Source: Magicicada septendecula (lineage: Eukaryota > Arthropoda > Insecta > Hemiptera > Cicadidae). Taken from it: 64,000 nucleotides of DNA. Shown here in pieces: positions 34,831 to 47,028 of the stretch. The notes beneath the pieces are model-generated. The model had not been told where the DNA came from. It ran no database searches and saw nothing but the letters and a program-made list of their open reading frames with translations. How positions within the stretch are numbered: the first letter of the stretch is position 1; every line of letters starts with the position of its first letter. The translations under genes and the position numbers were made by a program. The DNA lies in assembly GCA_034769895.1 (NCBI GenBank), contig CM068372.1:236176843-236240842 (forward strand). Reading direction: 5' to 3'.

Positions 34831-36933
34831 ATACTAGGCGAGTCAATGAAGCATTTTACCTTGGAATTCTCTATAATACAACGAATCGACATGAAACCTT
34901 TCAGAATATTTTCTACATTGGGTCTAGACGAAAATAAAAAGGTTTTGGGTGCCCAGGGGGTGGTTTCCATCCCTTCCCAGTTGGTGGGGACTAAAAAAAC
35001 ATAAATGACATCTATAATTTATAGATCTTTAATTCTAAGAAAAAAACTGGTTTTGCACTTGTTCATGAAAGCCAAAGCTTTTCGAGTCACTGCGAGTTAA
35101 AAATTGTGATTTTCACCACTGAAATGTTATCTAGTACAATTTTCGCTATGTAACTGGGAAAATACAGGAAGACATATGAATGTTTAAAAATCATGCTTCA
35201 ATTTATTTATCGCCACAATTTTTTACTCTCGATAACTTAGAAACTATGGTTTTGAAAGTGCTAATAACCTAAACTGAAGGCCACAAAATTCTCTTTAAAA
35301 TTAATTTTTCTCTATCATGATATCAGTACAAATAAAAACGTTATGGTAATAAATCGTCTGTATTTTTATTTCCTTCTGAAAAAAAGTTGGTAATTTTTCT
35401 GCCGTAATTTTCTATTACGTAAAAATTTTTTGAATCCCTAATAAACATCATTACTCTACAGTTCTCATCACCATCTTTTTTTGTGAATTTTCAAGCTGTC
35501 TGTGTTGATACTATTATACTGTGAATTTTAGCTCAATTTAGTGATTTTAACAAACACATAGATGTATTATTAAATAACTTAAAAAAAGTATTAAATTTAC
35601 CAAAATAAAGGCAGACATGCACAATAACGTTTATTTTATGATAAAAAATTTCATTATCCTATTGTTTCTGTACAACTAAAACTTCAAGTCTAATGAAAAA
35701 AGTAATCATAAATTAGATTAAAGATCTTTAAATTGCGTTTCAAATGAATTCTGTTTTATCCTAATACTAGTAAAACTAACATTTTTTGTGGTTAAAAAAG
35801 GAAATACGTTTTTCATACGTTACTATTAAATGAAAGTTAAGAAAAATTCTTAACAGGTATCGTTAGCCTGTATTATTCTTGCCATGCTTAAAGTTTTTAA
35901 GAACCTTTTTTCAACTATCATTTTTTAAAATAACAGACTTTGAATCTTAGGTTAATTTAGTGACGTCGAAAAATTTTCTATTTTCCTTAATTAACAGGAA
36001 ATAAATTCATTTGAATGTAGTAAAGGAAGGTAGACATACTAAATACAGCTTATTAACAACTACGTTTTTTTTTTTAATTATTGTAGGATAAATATTTAGT
36101 GACAAACTAAACACTGTCACTTTCGGTCTAAAATATTTGGATTCTTTACATATGGAGATAAACATAACTGAATTTCTAACTACACAGATCAGAACTGAAA
36201 TGATGTAAGGAAATGTGTTGTACACTGGGCCCCTTATAAAATAACAGAACTTTATAAACGACATTTAACTATATTTCTTAACTGATTCCATTTTTTTTGC
36301 TCTCCATATCTCACTATATGTGAATATCTTATATCTCCTAAGAAAGTGAATTAAAAAATAGGAATATTTTAAATTGGTCACTTCAACTTTACTCTGTTTT
36401 ATAATATTTTTTTTATCTTACATTCTTAATCAGCGATCTCGAAAACGTAATTATGAATATTTTCAACAATGTATTCCAAATAGATTACTGTAAAAGAAAT
36501 TTCCTGTGTGACTTCAATTCCGTAGTGCGTAACGTAACAATGAGATTTTGACCTAATTACTTGTTTTCCTTAAAATTAGTTTTAAAATATCGTCAAAAAA
36601 TTAAAAACCGTCGCTACCTTATACATGTCACCACCTTCAAATTATCCTTCTGCCTCTTACATTCTCCATTAAATTGTTAATCAGCGACCTCAAAAAAGCG
36701 TTTCAGTGACCCTCTATGTATTGTCATTTTACATAGTTTCGTCAAATTTATTCAGAATAGTTAAAAAATAATAATTTTAAGCATTTAAGGGTTGTTTTCA
36801 CTCTTTAGGGGTGACAGCACCCAAAACGTTTGTTTTAACTTTTATCTAGACACTATGTAGAAGACATTAAAAACGTTTCGTGTCGATTCGATCTACTGCA
36901 GAGAATCCGAAGTTTTGCAGTTTTTCTCGACTA
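34831..36933. mobile_element. DNA element with long diverged inverted ends, about 2.1 kb
   Basis: The first about 150 bases (34831-34985) match the complement of 36780-36933 through several blocks: GGATTCTCT/GGAATTCTCT, CGAATCGACA, CGAAACG/TGAAACC, TTCTACAT...GTCTAGA and GTTTTGGGTG. The outer tip ACTAGGCGAGTCAAT recurs at 28143. The inside is very AT-rich with internal near-repeats (AATCAGCGA at about 36430 and 36680; AGGCAGACAT/AGGTAGACAT at about 35610 and 36030) and no gene. The superfamily is unknown because no TSD could be fixed. Confidence 0.65.
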
Positions 36934-36945
36934 TATTAACTATAT

Positions 36946-39239
36946 ATACATTAACGTGGTAGGATGACCCCGCACGACATATTAGATCCACTGTGGGCCC
37001 AAATAATACAAATACGAAACAAAATTTTAAGGAAAACAAAACGTTCATAAGTATGACAATTTATAAATAATATAACGCGAACCCAGAATTAAAAAAAAAA
37101 TAGTATTTTACATTACACTACGTCATTACAAAAGTAATGACGTCGTTCAAAGAACTTCTAATTTCTCTTGTCAACAAAAGAAATAGTCAGAATGTCTGTA
37201 CGGTCATTATGCGATTTGCATTATCAAGAAATTTTCAAAATGTTACTTTAGCAACAAAGCATTGCAACAACGCCTGCGCGAATTCAATCACTCTAATATT
37301 ACAAAGGCTTCACTTGGCTGACACAGAGTGGTAAAAGAAAAAAAAAGTTTTCTTGTACATGTATCTGCGTAACACCTCAAAATGTTTTGTGTTCCCGTTA
37401 CAAAAATATACACGGGCCAGTGGTTTACAGAATGACAATAACAAGTAAAACAAACAGGTCCAAGAGTAAAACCCCACACATGAGAAACAGGAAAGGGACA
37501 ACTAAAGCATGGAATGAAGAAATTCAAAATCTTTAAAGAAATGGAACAGAGCAGATCAATATGAGACTACAAATAAATACAGAAAATTAAACATTCTATC
37601 AGCATTAGTCCTTGAAATCGACATCTAAAAGTAATTCTTGGGGATGTGGTTAATGACAGGCAGCAACGCAGAATATCCTACACTATTCCGGATAGATGTG
37701 TAAACAAGTCTGGATACCTGACAGACAGCCGGGCATGACCAGTGGGTTACTGGTTACTTATTTTACTGTTTGTGCTTTTCCTTTAGGTGGGTTATTAAAC
37801 TTCTGTACCACGGACCAGTTCAAATTATTAAACGAAACAGAACTTTAAAAATGGACTACCGTAAAATGTGGCCAGTTAGATAACAAACCAAATCCAGAAT
37901 TTTACAGTAACAATTTTTAAGATGGATACGGTTGCCACGAAGTGAACGATTCACAAAATGAATAAACAACCCATAAACAGGCATTATGGATTAAATAAAA
38001 AATAGTACCAACGTTCAGCATCAGCACGAGAATACTTTACTCAAAAGAATAAAGAATACCAGACATGCCTTACAGTTTGCATTTAATGTAAGAAGTGTGA
38101 TACGTACAAACTATTGAACAAATCAAGGGATCTAAAAGTCAAAGCATGATGTAAACATAACTAAAATTACCTCAACAATATAACAATCAATCGTCAAGAA
38201 CTAAACGATAGTATCAAAGAAAATTACTCTTTTACAACTTTCCAACAATGTGCTTTACTAAGTCGATGATAGTAACCACGAATATAAGTGGAAAAAGATC
38301 GTTTAATGAAGTTAACAAAAACTCCTAAAGTTGAGACATTATAAAATACTACACTGTCTATATTCAATAATAACTGACAATTTAAAACAACAACTTTTAA
38401 TAACGTAATTCCTTGAACAAGAACTTACAGAACCCTTGAAATCAATCTGTGATTCTAGTAAATGTTCAAGGGCCTTACGTTAAAACTACACACTATAACA
38501 TGTTTACAATTTTAAGCGTGTATTCAGTAGAAAGACCAGTAAAATCTCGAACTGAAAACTCCCAGTTTCTCTGAAAGTTTAACATACAAAGGGCTTCCAA
38601 AATTACTATTAAATTATACCATCTACAAATTTATTGAGCGCACCCCAGCTTTCGACTAAAACGCAGAGTCCAAAACATCAAAGCACAACGTCAATCTTGA
38701 TCATTTACTGATAATGCGCGCAATCGTAAAGGGCAGATCAAAAGAAACGCAAACATAAATTTGCATGACTCCTACACCTCTTCGGTGTTTCTGACTCGTG
38801 TGTAAATAAATAAAACTCTTTCATCGCGGAGTTAAAGAACCCCATCCATCTTACGTCGCGCCTTCAGCAATCAAAATACAAGAGTTTGATATGAATATTT
38901 TATGAAGTCTGTTCCCGTTGATAACAGTTATGCATTACTATAGGCTGAGACCCCACACAAGCTTACGTTTTTCGTTGTAACGACGCCGTGTGCTTGACAC
39001 TACGAGATTCAAACCCGAAGCAACGAACACGCTGACACACTTCAACCCACCAATCCTCTTCCAACTCTGTTTCAGACGAGTATTGTGACGACGCGTAACT
39101 TTGGATATCGTATCTTCATCGTAACTGCCACGGTAATGTAGATAATGGCACGAACATAATTCGTAAATTGGTATTTACTTGTAGTTTTATGTTCTTAATA
39201 ACAGCGCAGTGTTGATTTTGAATAAACACGATTCTCATT
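36946..39239. other. intergenic; one hairpin
   Basis: Apart from the hairpin at 37120-37143, no gene or element is recognised. Confidence 0.5.
37120..37143. repeat. 10-bp perfect hairpin
   Basis: ACGTCATTAC pairs with GTAATGACGT across AAAA. The arms contain TGACGT/ACGTCA, a CRE-like word, but function is unknown. Confidence 0.8.
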
Positions 39240-41310
39240 ATTGTCATCCTCCCTGTGTAGTCACTGTATAACTCAGCTTGCCACTGCATTCTCTGTTGTT
39301 TATTACATTACTGTGTACCCAAGATATTTATTGCCCCTGAATAGTAGTTCACAGCAACACGATATTCTAGAAATTCGTTTTATTCCCTACCAATAGTGTT
39401 CAACAGTTTCAATCTCCGTACGATCCAGCCCGCTCGCAAATACAATCACACGGCGTGTTACAAATTACACGTCTCCATTATAATAATGTTTCTTTAGCTA
39501 TTCCCTAAGCTCTAAAACAGTGGTTCCCAAACTTTTCAGTCCGCGGACCCCCTCCCAAAAAATTTAAAAATTCACGGACCCCGCATAAAAAATCGGAGAA
39601 TATTACGGTATATCCTAAATTTTCTTAAGAGTGTCTGCGGACCCCACTTTGGGAACCACTGCTCTAAAATATACTTAATGAACATGTTAATAATAGGTTA
39701 CTTCTTATAATAGTTATAAAATTCATATTTATGGACGAACTACTAACAAAGAATTTGGACTGGAAGCCTACAAATTTAACACCTTATGGATGGCTAAAGT
39801 TGAATAAGTAGCCTAATTTTTTTCTTCCCGGCATGTAAAGCCATGCACGGTGGGCAGTGCAAGACGCACGTCACCCCCAAAGACAAGCGGACTTCTTTCA
39901 GACGAAAGTCAAATTTTTCTTGAAATTAACGATGGACGTTTCTAAAATTGTATGTAACGAACAGTCTTTTATGAGAAGACCGTGACGGACATCTCAGGGG
40001 ATTTATTGTCTGTTAGGGAGAAAAATCTATGTATATCGAGAATTAAATGGATTAAATGTTCAGAGACTAACTTGAGACTGTATTCACAAGTCAAATCGGA
40101 CTCTTTCCCTCCTCCCCCACATAATGGACTCAAAAGGTGATATGTAATTACCTTCTGTTGGCCCGTTTCACCACTGCGTCTATCTACACCAATATTCAAC
40201 GCAACTTAACTTCAGTTGCTACTAAAATTTTACGTCATGATTGTTATATTATAGGCCTTCCAATTCCCCGCCTGCTGGGTCTTTTGTTTTTGGCAATCTT
40301 GTGGCTAATACATTCTCTATATGAAACTGACAATTTCAACCGTCCTTGGGAGTCCTGGTGCTGTATGTCCTCACCACTGATACGATTCTCTCCGTTTGCA
40401 GCACTTTACATATCTTAAGACCAGATATGTTTTTCCTTAAATCTCCACTTCAGTTACCAAATTTTCCGATTCAGAACCGTGAAACTTTACCATACATTTA
40501 AAACAAGGTTTGTGTTTCTTTCGGCTACCGCCATGACGTTTTACGGTGACACACGGTCTGAAAATGAGCCGTTCACAAAATCACAGAAATCATTATCACA
40601 TAACTACCGAAACCTACGAACTATTACAAAACACGATCATCAATTAGGTTTCATTAAAGCTCATTAACTTTCCTTTGGTTATATTCAATCTCATTAACAT
40701 CAAAATTTACTTATCTTAAATTTATAAATTAAGAAACTGTTTCACAATTCGTTCTGCACACCGCGCACGCAAAAGCCATTCCACCGGCAGTAGTAGTCAA
40801 TCACGCATTATAGTTCATACACTCTATCTATGTTGTTTGCCACTGCATTCTCTGCTTTACTCATTATGTTGTTGCATACCTACGAATTTATTGCCGCTGA
40901 CATTTACTTCCTAGCAACACGATATTTTATTCTTTCATTTTATTCTCCGCTGATACAATCACACGACACGTGTCTCAAATTACTCGCCCGTGGAGAATAA
41001 TGAAGTCTACATTACACTCACTTTTAAACACGTTTGCTATTTAAAACACCTATACGAGAGGATATTTATTATAATGTACTACTCTTATATTACTTCTAAT
41101 ACTAATGTCCTACTTACAAAATCAACATTTATGAATAAACTGCTAAGAAAGGTATTAGAGGTGAGAATCGAGTAATGAAAATCAACAGAAACGTAACAAC
41201 TGGAAAGCTCACAGTATCAGACAAATTTAAGCAAGTAAGCTCACTTCCTGCCTGGTTAGCGAAGTGATACGCAGTGGATGGTGCAAGTAGCATAAGAATC
41301 CAAAGCTGCC
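39240..41310. repeat. old direct duplication: 39240-39870 and 40800-41310
   Basis: The two segments share ordered words about 1,560 bases apart: CCACTGCATTCTCTG (39285/40848 region), AGCAACACGATAT (39352/40913 region), CAATCACACG, ACAAATTAC or TCAAATTAC, and after the MITE CATATTTATGGACGAACT against CATTTATGAATAAACT. Divergence is substantial, so the event is old or both are members of a dispersed family. The spacing drops by about 140 bases after 39661, as expected from the MITE in the first copy. Between the copies (39870-40800) no gene is seen. Confidence 0.6.
39518..39661. mobile_element. hAT MITE, 144 bp, perfect TSD
   Basis: Ends CAGTGGTTCCCAAACTTTT and (complement) CAGTGGTTCCCAAAGTG. 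The flanks CTCTAAAA at 39510-39517 and 39662-39669 are a perfect 8-bp duplication. Inside are GCGGACCCC words in both orientations. Too short to code for anything. Confidence 0.97.
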
Positions 41311-41427
41311 TATGAAAGGTTTTTTTCTTTCGAAAATGATAACCACTGACGGCGATGATAATAACTGCCAGTTAGATTGACATTACTGAAATTATATCGT
41401 TACTTTGAGGCTCTTTGCATCGTTTTA

Positions 41428-42032
41428 GGTCCCTTTTATGCATCCGATTTATATCGTACGATAACCTACGATAAAAACTCGTACAACATATAGCACAACA
41501 GAAACATATGGACAGTTTTCTGCACTGTCGTACGATAAATTTATCGTTCCGAACTCAAAAACATATCGTCGTGTCCTAGGAAACGCATACGATAAAAAAA
41601 TCGGACGAGATGTCTAGATACACGGGCCGTTATGGTTCCGTTTATGCACTCGCGCTTGTTTTTTATCGGATGACTTTCGGACATCAGTAGTGCTACCAAC
41701 CTTCCTCCATAGCATCGTGACGCCGCTGTGCCAAGTTATCAGTGGTATTCACGTGGTAGTGTGATTTTCTTAATTTGTATTGTAAATATGGACGACATTA
41801 ATACTGAAAGGATCATTGACGAAATCCAAAACAGGAGAGCATTATGGGATCCCGCTTCCGAAGATTATAAAAACGAACCGATAAGCGCCGTACAACACGC
41901 ACGGATCCATTTTCAGTACTCATGATGGCAGCGCTGAAAGTTTGTTCAGATATTTTTTACGCACACAGAAATCGGAGTCAATTCGGATGCAAAACGTATC
42001 GTACGATATAAATCGGATGCATAAAAGGGGCC
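41428..42032. mobile_element. PIF/Harbinger-type element, 605 bp, with TTA duplication
   Basis: The ends GGTCCCTTTTATGCATCC and (complement) GGCCCCTTTTATGCATCC continue into GATTTATATCGTACGATA on both sides, one mismatch in 36 bases. TTA stands directly outside each end (41425-41427 and 42033-42035), the 3-bp PIF/Harbinger duplication. Each arm contains the perfect palindrome TATCGTACGATA. A short MADF-like frame lies inside; no DDE transposase is present, so the element is an internally deleted derivative. Confidence 0.9.
41788..41925 (+). CDS. MADF/Myb-SANT-like DNA-binding ORF start (truncated, 45 aa)
   Basis: The frame opens at ATG 41788 after an AT-rich leader and stops at TGA 41923-41925. 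Its first 29 residues, with the pattern IIDEIQNRRALWDPASEDYK, follow the beginning of a MADF domain (hydrophobic helix, R..LWD, Y). PIF/Harbinger elements normally encode a second protein of this class that works with the transposase in DNA binding and nuclear import. After YKN the sequence leaves the domain pattern, and the usual W of the second helix is missing, so an internal deletion is likely. It is well inside the element's inverted ends. Whether it is expressed is unknown. Confidence 0.6.
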   Translation: MDDINTERIIDEIQNRRALWDPASEDYKNEPISAVQHARIHFQYS

Positions 42033-42232
42033 TTACGTGCTTACACGACTCTTGGCACGTATTATGTATGCAGCACTCTTCCATTTTGCAAACACATTCC
42101 CGCCTACGCCTTATAGATGGTAAGAGATTATTCTACCGACAACTGGAAATCCCCCGCAAATGTTGTCACGCGTACAGGAATTTTGGCCAGGCGTGGCGCC
42201 TCGGATTACGAATAGTAGGCCTATTAGGCTGG

Positions 42233-43131
42233 CCGCGCGCTGCAAAAAAACTGTTTCGAAATTGTTTCGTCTCTGTTTCCCATCCTCAGAAACACTGAGC
42301 AACAAAACTGTTTTGTTTCTATACCTCCACGCACTGCAACGAAACAGTTGCTCACTCACTTATTCGTTCGTTGAACGCGTGCCGAATGGTGATTGGAAAT
42401 TATTTTTCTGCGTGTATAAACACGGCAGAAATTGCTACATGAAGTTATTTCAGCAGAGTCGTTTTACTGGATTTTCGTGTTACATATTTCTGTACGGTTG
42501 TTAACAAAACTAGTTTATCAACAAATTGCTATTTATTATACAAAATAAGAAAGTTTATGATGTACAACATTTCAGAAACAAAACATAAAGTCAGACACTT
42601 TTGCCTGGTTCTGAAAACACTCGAAAGCTACTTAATTCTGAAAGCACGTGGGTTTTCGTTATTTTGAAGGCAGTGCTGGTTCATTACAATATTATTTATG
42701 ATACGTACTGGTGGTCACATCGGTTACTGTCACAAATATGGCAAATGCCTGTTCTCACTACCACCCAGCCGGCACCGTCTGTAGACAGCAGCTACTGAAA
42801 TAGCTATATTTGTACTGAAATAGTAGACTGTATTTGAAATAGACAGTAGCTACGTATAAAATGTGGTCGTCTGATTTGTTTATGAAATAATTTTCATTTC
42901 CTTCAAAACCAAATCTCAAGTACAGATTCGGCATCTAAACCCCACCACAAAACAGTTTCGAAACTGTTTACTTGCAGTGCGCGGACTTCCATAAGAAACA
43001 GTAGGGCTTGCGGTTACCACCGTAGGAAACAGTTATGTTTCCGTTTCTGTAGTGTCCGCACCCCTTATATAAATACACGAGATTTTAAAACGTGAGAAAC
43101 AGTTGCGAAACTATTTCGTCTCAGTGCGCGG
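42233..43131. mobile_element. unclassified DNA element rich in AAACAGTTTCG motifs, 899 bp
   Basis: The left end CCGCGCGCTGCAAAAAAAC and the complement of the right end, CCGCGCACTGAGACGAAAT, form an imperfect inverted repeat. The outside 8-mers TAGGCTGG and TAGGCCTT agree at five positions, so a duplication is only tentative. Words of the AAACAGTTTCG/AAACTGTTTC type recur throughout, including a perfect 20-base palindrome at 42950-42969. No coding region is recognised. Confidence 0.6.
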
Positions 43132-44309
43132 TAGGCCTTATAGAGAAAGTACAGCGTTGACGGCTGCACATGTAGGCCTACTTGTCAGTCTCCGTGTCTG
43201 AGCAAAATTACTATACTTGTTCCTGCTGGCTGTAAATACAGCAAGCAACACACCAGAGTCGTGTGATACATACTGCGAAGAGTTAAAATTTCAAACCGGA
43301 ACAACTCGCTGCGAGTTATATGACAGCGGTATTTGATGTTATTGTTAATTGTTTTGTGCGGACATTTATAACATTCATATAACAATTATATGACATTTAT
43401 AATTCGTAGTGATTTTGTGTTGGACTATTGTAGAACCTGGAAAACTTCCGTATACGAGTATTGTTGTCACTTAAAGTGTAAATAATTTGTAACGTTTTCT
43501 CTGGTGATCAATAATTTTGTCCATTGTTATAATGTTACAATCCATGCGATCGCAGAAAACTATTATGTAAGAAATATGTCACACTATGAAAGGACGAGCT
43601 GGACAATCGGAGCGCTAGAAACAAAGAGAGGTAAACGTATGACTTGCGTTTCATAGGAACCTGTTAAGAATTAAATAGACCGATAAAGTGAAAAATATAG
43701 GCATTATAAAATTACGGCGAGAAAATCAATGTTTATGACGAAACATCCGTAAGCGAAAAAAAGGCCCAGTACAACCATATTCTCACACATAAAGGACCGC
43801 CTCACGCAGTGATTGAAAGGACCAGTCGGAGTGAACTGTATACAGAGACAGAACACGGATAAAATAAAACAGATTACTGCGCACACACGATGCGGAACGG
43901 ATGCAAAACATCGCTCTTACTTTAAATACAAATTAAACTATCTAACTGTAAATTCGTTGACAAATCTGTTGTCTTACTTACGTCGCTGTCAAATTAAAAC
44001 CAGTTTAGGACTCAAATTCTATCGCATTACATCGTCTGACTTAAATCATGACTCCACAACTTGCAAGACTTCGTTCACAGTAAAAGCGTAAAGATATTAG
44101 GCCTACTAGCTAAACTGTAATTTCCCGGTTAACAAGAAGTCCTTTACTGAAGTTCCTGAAAGTGTCTACTCTTCACTTGGTCGTCGTCTCAGAAATCGCT
44201 TTCTCATGTAACTTTCATTACATGGATCGAGTAACACAAAGCAACTATTTCACAACTTTACCAAACGAGCACAAATCCGCGGGCGCATTAAGCTTCTACA
44301 AATGCAACA
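43132..44309. other. intergenic, nothing recognised
   Basis: Short open frames only; no motifs or element ends seen. Confidence 0.5.
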
Positions 44310-44311
44310 TA

Positions 44312-45169
44312 CGAGGTTTGATTTAAAAAAATCGCTATTTTTGCAATTTACATCGCTATACGTGTCCGATTAAAAAACTGTTTTTATGTGATGTTCGTAA
44401 ACATGTTAGTGACAATCGTCTAAACGTTTAGCCCTACTTGATGCATAGTTTAGATTTCACAGCTAATTCAGTAAGTCATCCTTAGGTGTATTATTCATAA
44501 TTTAGGCGTTGTATTAGGTGTATTTGTTGTCATTCTACAATGCAAGATTGAAGATAATGGATTAAATTTTTTGTAAACTGTGAGATAAACTGCTCTATCC
44601 TGGTAAATGTGTTCAGAAGGCTTCTGCGAGACTGCTGTGCATGAACAAGCGGTTTACAAGCTTCAAAGACTGCCGTAAATGAGTTGAAGATTGTGGTTGT
44701 CGGATTATGTTGTGTTCCACGAAATTTCATCGAAAGTCGCAGTGATAAATAATGTCGGACATTATACGCCTATTGTAAGGAAATATTCGTAGAAAACGGC
44801 CCAGATTTGCGGAAGAATAATTTATTATGAAAACTGCAGCCCGATAATGCACCTCGACGTACGTTATTGCTTGTAAAATGAAATGTCATAATGATGGCAC
44901 GGCAACCCGATCTTTCTTCCTCCCAATAGTGATAATTTCCACGAAAGGACAACGTTTCGCGACCGTTGAAGACGTAAAACGAAAATCGCTGAACGACCTC
45001 AAGGTGTACCGAAGTGCAAGCTTAAAATATTTTGAAGACCGCAAAACGGCAGGCTTAATCGTGTTACATACGACTGAGACTACTTTTAGGGGGCAGTATA
45101 AGTGTCGATAAATGAAGGCATAATTTTTAAAATAAACAAGAACTGTATGAACTTTTTGATCAAACCTCG
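44312..45169 (+). mobile_element. mariner remnant, 858 bp, internally deleted
   Basis: Left end CGAGGTTTGATTTAAAAAAA follows TA at 44310-44311. Right end TTTTTGATCAAACCTCG precedes TA at 45170-45171. The size is two thirds of a complete mariner. Coding blocks of the transposase C-terminus survive in the right half. Confidence 0.85.
44830..45111 (+). pseudogene. mariner transposase C-terminal remnant
   Basis: QPDNAPRRTLL near 44836-44868 corresponds to the HDNAPAH catalytic block. A later frame (from about 44960 to 45111) reads TVEDVKRKSLNDLK, KYFEDRK and TTETTFRGQYK, matching the helical tail and the closing FEG motif of mariner transposases. Stops and a frame change between them show decay. 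The N-terminal DNA-binding half is not visible, in line with an internal deletion. Confidence 0.6.
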
Positions 45170-45178
45170 TATATATAA

Positions 45179-45701
45179 CACTAGCAAAATACCCGTGCTT
45201 CGCTACGGAGTTTCACGTTGTATGTAATTGTACAATTATTGCTCGATTAATAGTATAGGATTAGATAGATTGTACACATTCTCAACTCTTAGTTTGTTTA
45301 TTTACATTCATAGCAACAGCTATTTATTATTTATTTCGAGAAAATCGTTAGAGCCGTTTCCGAGAAAAAAGGACACACATTTAAAATTAATTGAACTTCG
45401 AAATTTTCTCGACTACCTGCAAACAACGAAGTTTTTTTCAATTTAAAACAATGATTAAAAACTCAGGACTAAATGTATTCGGGGTTTCCAGTAAACTGAG
45501 ATGTCAACCACTTCATTTACCAAGTATGCAATTCCCGCGAAAAATTTCAGTATTTGGTTTTTGCCCCTTAGGAGTGAGTTTTTAAAACCGTTTCTTAGTG
45601 AGCACCTAAGACCTATGATGAAGCTATGTTCAAAGTTTCATTGATATTCATTCAGTGGTTTCAGAGGTATCGTGATCAGTGAGTCAGTCAGTGGTATTTG
45701 G

Positions 45702-45732
<31 letters not shown>
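45179..45732. repeat. RTE-like non-LTR repeat, copy 1, with (TA)n tail
   Basis: It opens with AATACCCGTGCTTCGCTACG, a phrase common to RTE-type elements. It carries CCCCTTAGGAGTGAG and AAAACCGTTTCTTAGTGAGC, and ends GGCTTATATA...(TA)n at 45705-45732. No coding region is preserved. It is followed directly by a related copy. Confidence 0.6.
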
Positions 45733-45734
<2 letters not shown>

Positions 45735-46587
45735 AGCCGATTTACCCAGCGTTGCTCGGGTTCATAATTTATTCATAGGCTCATAGGCACCTATTCTTGT
45801 TCTAACGTTATATTACTTGTATATTGTATAATCTTCCTTATATTGTTACGTTCGCATTATCACTGGAAGAATACTCTGTAGCGCACCTGTTTAAGAACAT
45901 GTCATAAACTGTATTCTTATATCTGGAGAAGAATTCTGTTACGCGTGATGCTCCTGCTCAATTTCTAACTCTGGGAGAGGGCGAACAGCTAAATTAGTTT
46001 TCAATAAAATGTCTACAGTACTTGCACGCGCTGCATATTTAACTGTCGTTTTATAATTCATTGTGTTAATGTTGAAATAAGGGATTTGTTAAATTAGTGT
46101 CTCCTAAACTTATTCTAACTATATAATATCTCTATAGATTTCAGCTTATCAATTTTTCAATTCAAACTGAAGCAAGTGCATTTATATTGTCTGAACACCA
46201 TGATCTGAATACATTCGCTATCAAAACTTTGTTTTTTATACTCGCTTATAACTTACTTCGATCTTAACTTATCCACTTTTAAATTCAAACTGAAACAACT
46301 CTGAATTCACACACTATTAAGAAGTTTCTTAAGATGCATACACCACCTTTGACATCATAACCTATATCTTTATTTATAAGAACCGTGGCCTCTGGCCCCG
46401 CCGTCTTTCGCGGGATCCGACCTAAGACTCCCCGGGTTCCGTGGATGAACTCCGGGGAAGGCCCGTCGGACGACTCCCGTGCTATTTCCTACGCGGGAGA
46501 CTTCCACCGATGCTATGGTAACCAGAATCTATTCTATTGGATTGCAATAGTAACCAGATCTAATAGTTTTTTAAGACCCAAAGGATC

Positions 46588-46813
46588 GTATCGAAAAAAC
46601 ACTTGTCCTGTTGGTTCTCCCGTTGCGTAAAATATTTGTGCCAAGTTTGGTTGAAATCGGTCCAGTGGTTTAGGAGGAGATGTGGAAGACCCCAAAGAAC
46701 CCCCCAAAGGACACCATCGAAAAAACACCTTGCCTATGTTGGTTCTCCCGTCGCGTAAAATATTTGTGCCAAGTTTGGTTGAAATCGGTCCAGTGGTTTA
46801 GGAGGAGATGTGG
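46588..46813. repeat. tandem duplication, period about 124 bp
   Basis: Two copies of a segment that includes TATCGAAAAAACAC, GTTGGTTCTCCCG and CCAAGTTTGGTTGAAATCGG, inside RTE-like copy 2. Confidence 0.9.
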
Positions 46814-46981
46814 AACATACATACAATGGGGGGGGGGGTTTGCCCCTTAGGAGTGAAAGTTTTTAAAACCGTTTCTTAGTGAGCATCTACGACCCCATAA
46901 GAATATACCTTCAAATTTTGAGATCATTATCTTCAGTAGTTTTTGCTCTACGTTGATTCTCGCTCAGTCAGGACAAAGCCG

Positions 46982-46982
<1 letters not shown>

Positions 46983-47027
<45 letters not shown>
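46983..47027. repeat. (TA)n microsatellite
   Basis: About 45 bases of TA between the RTE-like repeat and the reverse-strand Penelope-like copy. Confidence 0.95.

Positions 47028-47028
<1 letters not shown>

Larger units (their letters stand above)
45733..47027. repeat. RTE-like non-LTR repeat, copy 2, with (TA)n tail
   Basis: Begins CCGATTTACCCAGCGTTGCT and shares with copy 1 TTTGCCCCTTAGGAGTGA, AAAACCGTTTCTTAGTGAGC and the closing GCTTATATA...(TA)n (46983-47027). An inner stretch with GGTTGAAATCGGTCCAGTGG is present twice (46588-46686 and 46712-46813, period about 124). A GC-rich patch (46385-46510) and a run of 10 G (about 46827) lie inside. Confidence 0.6.
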
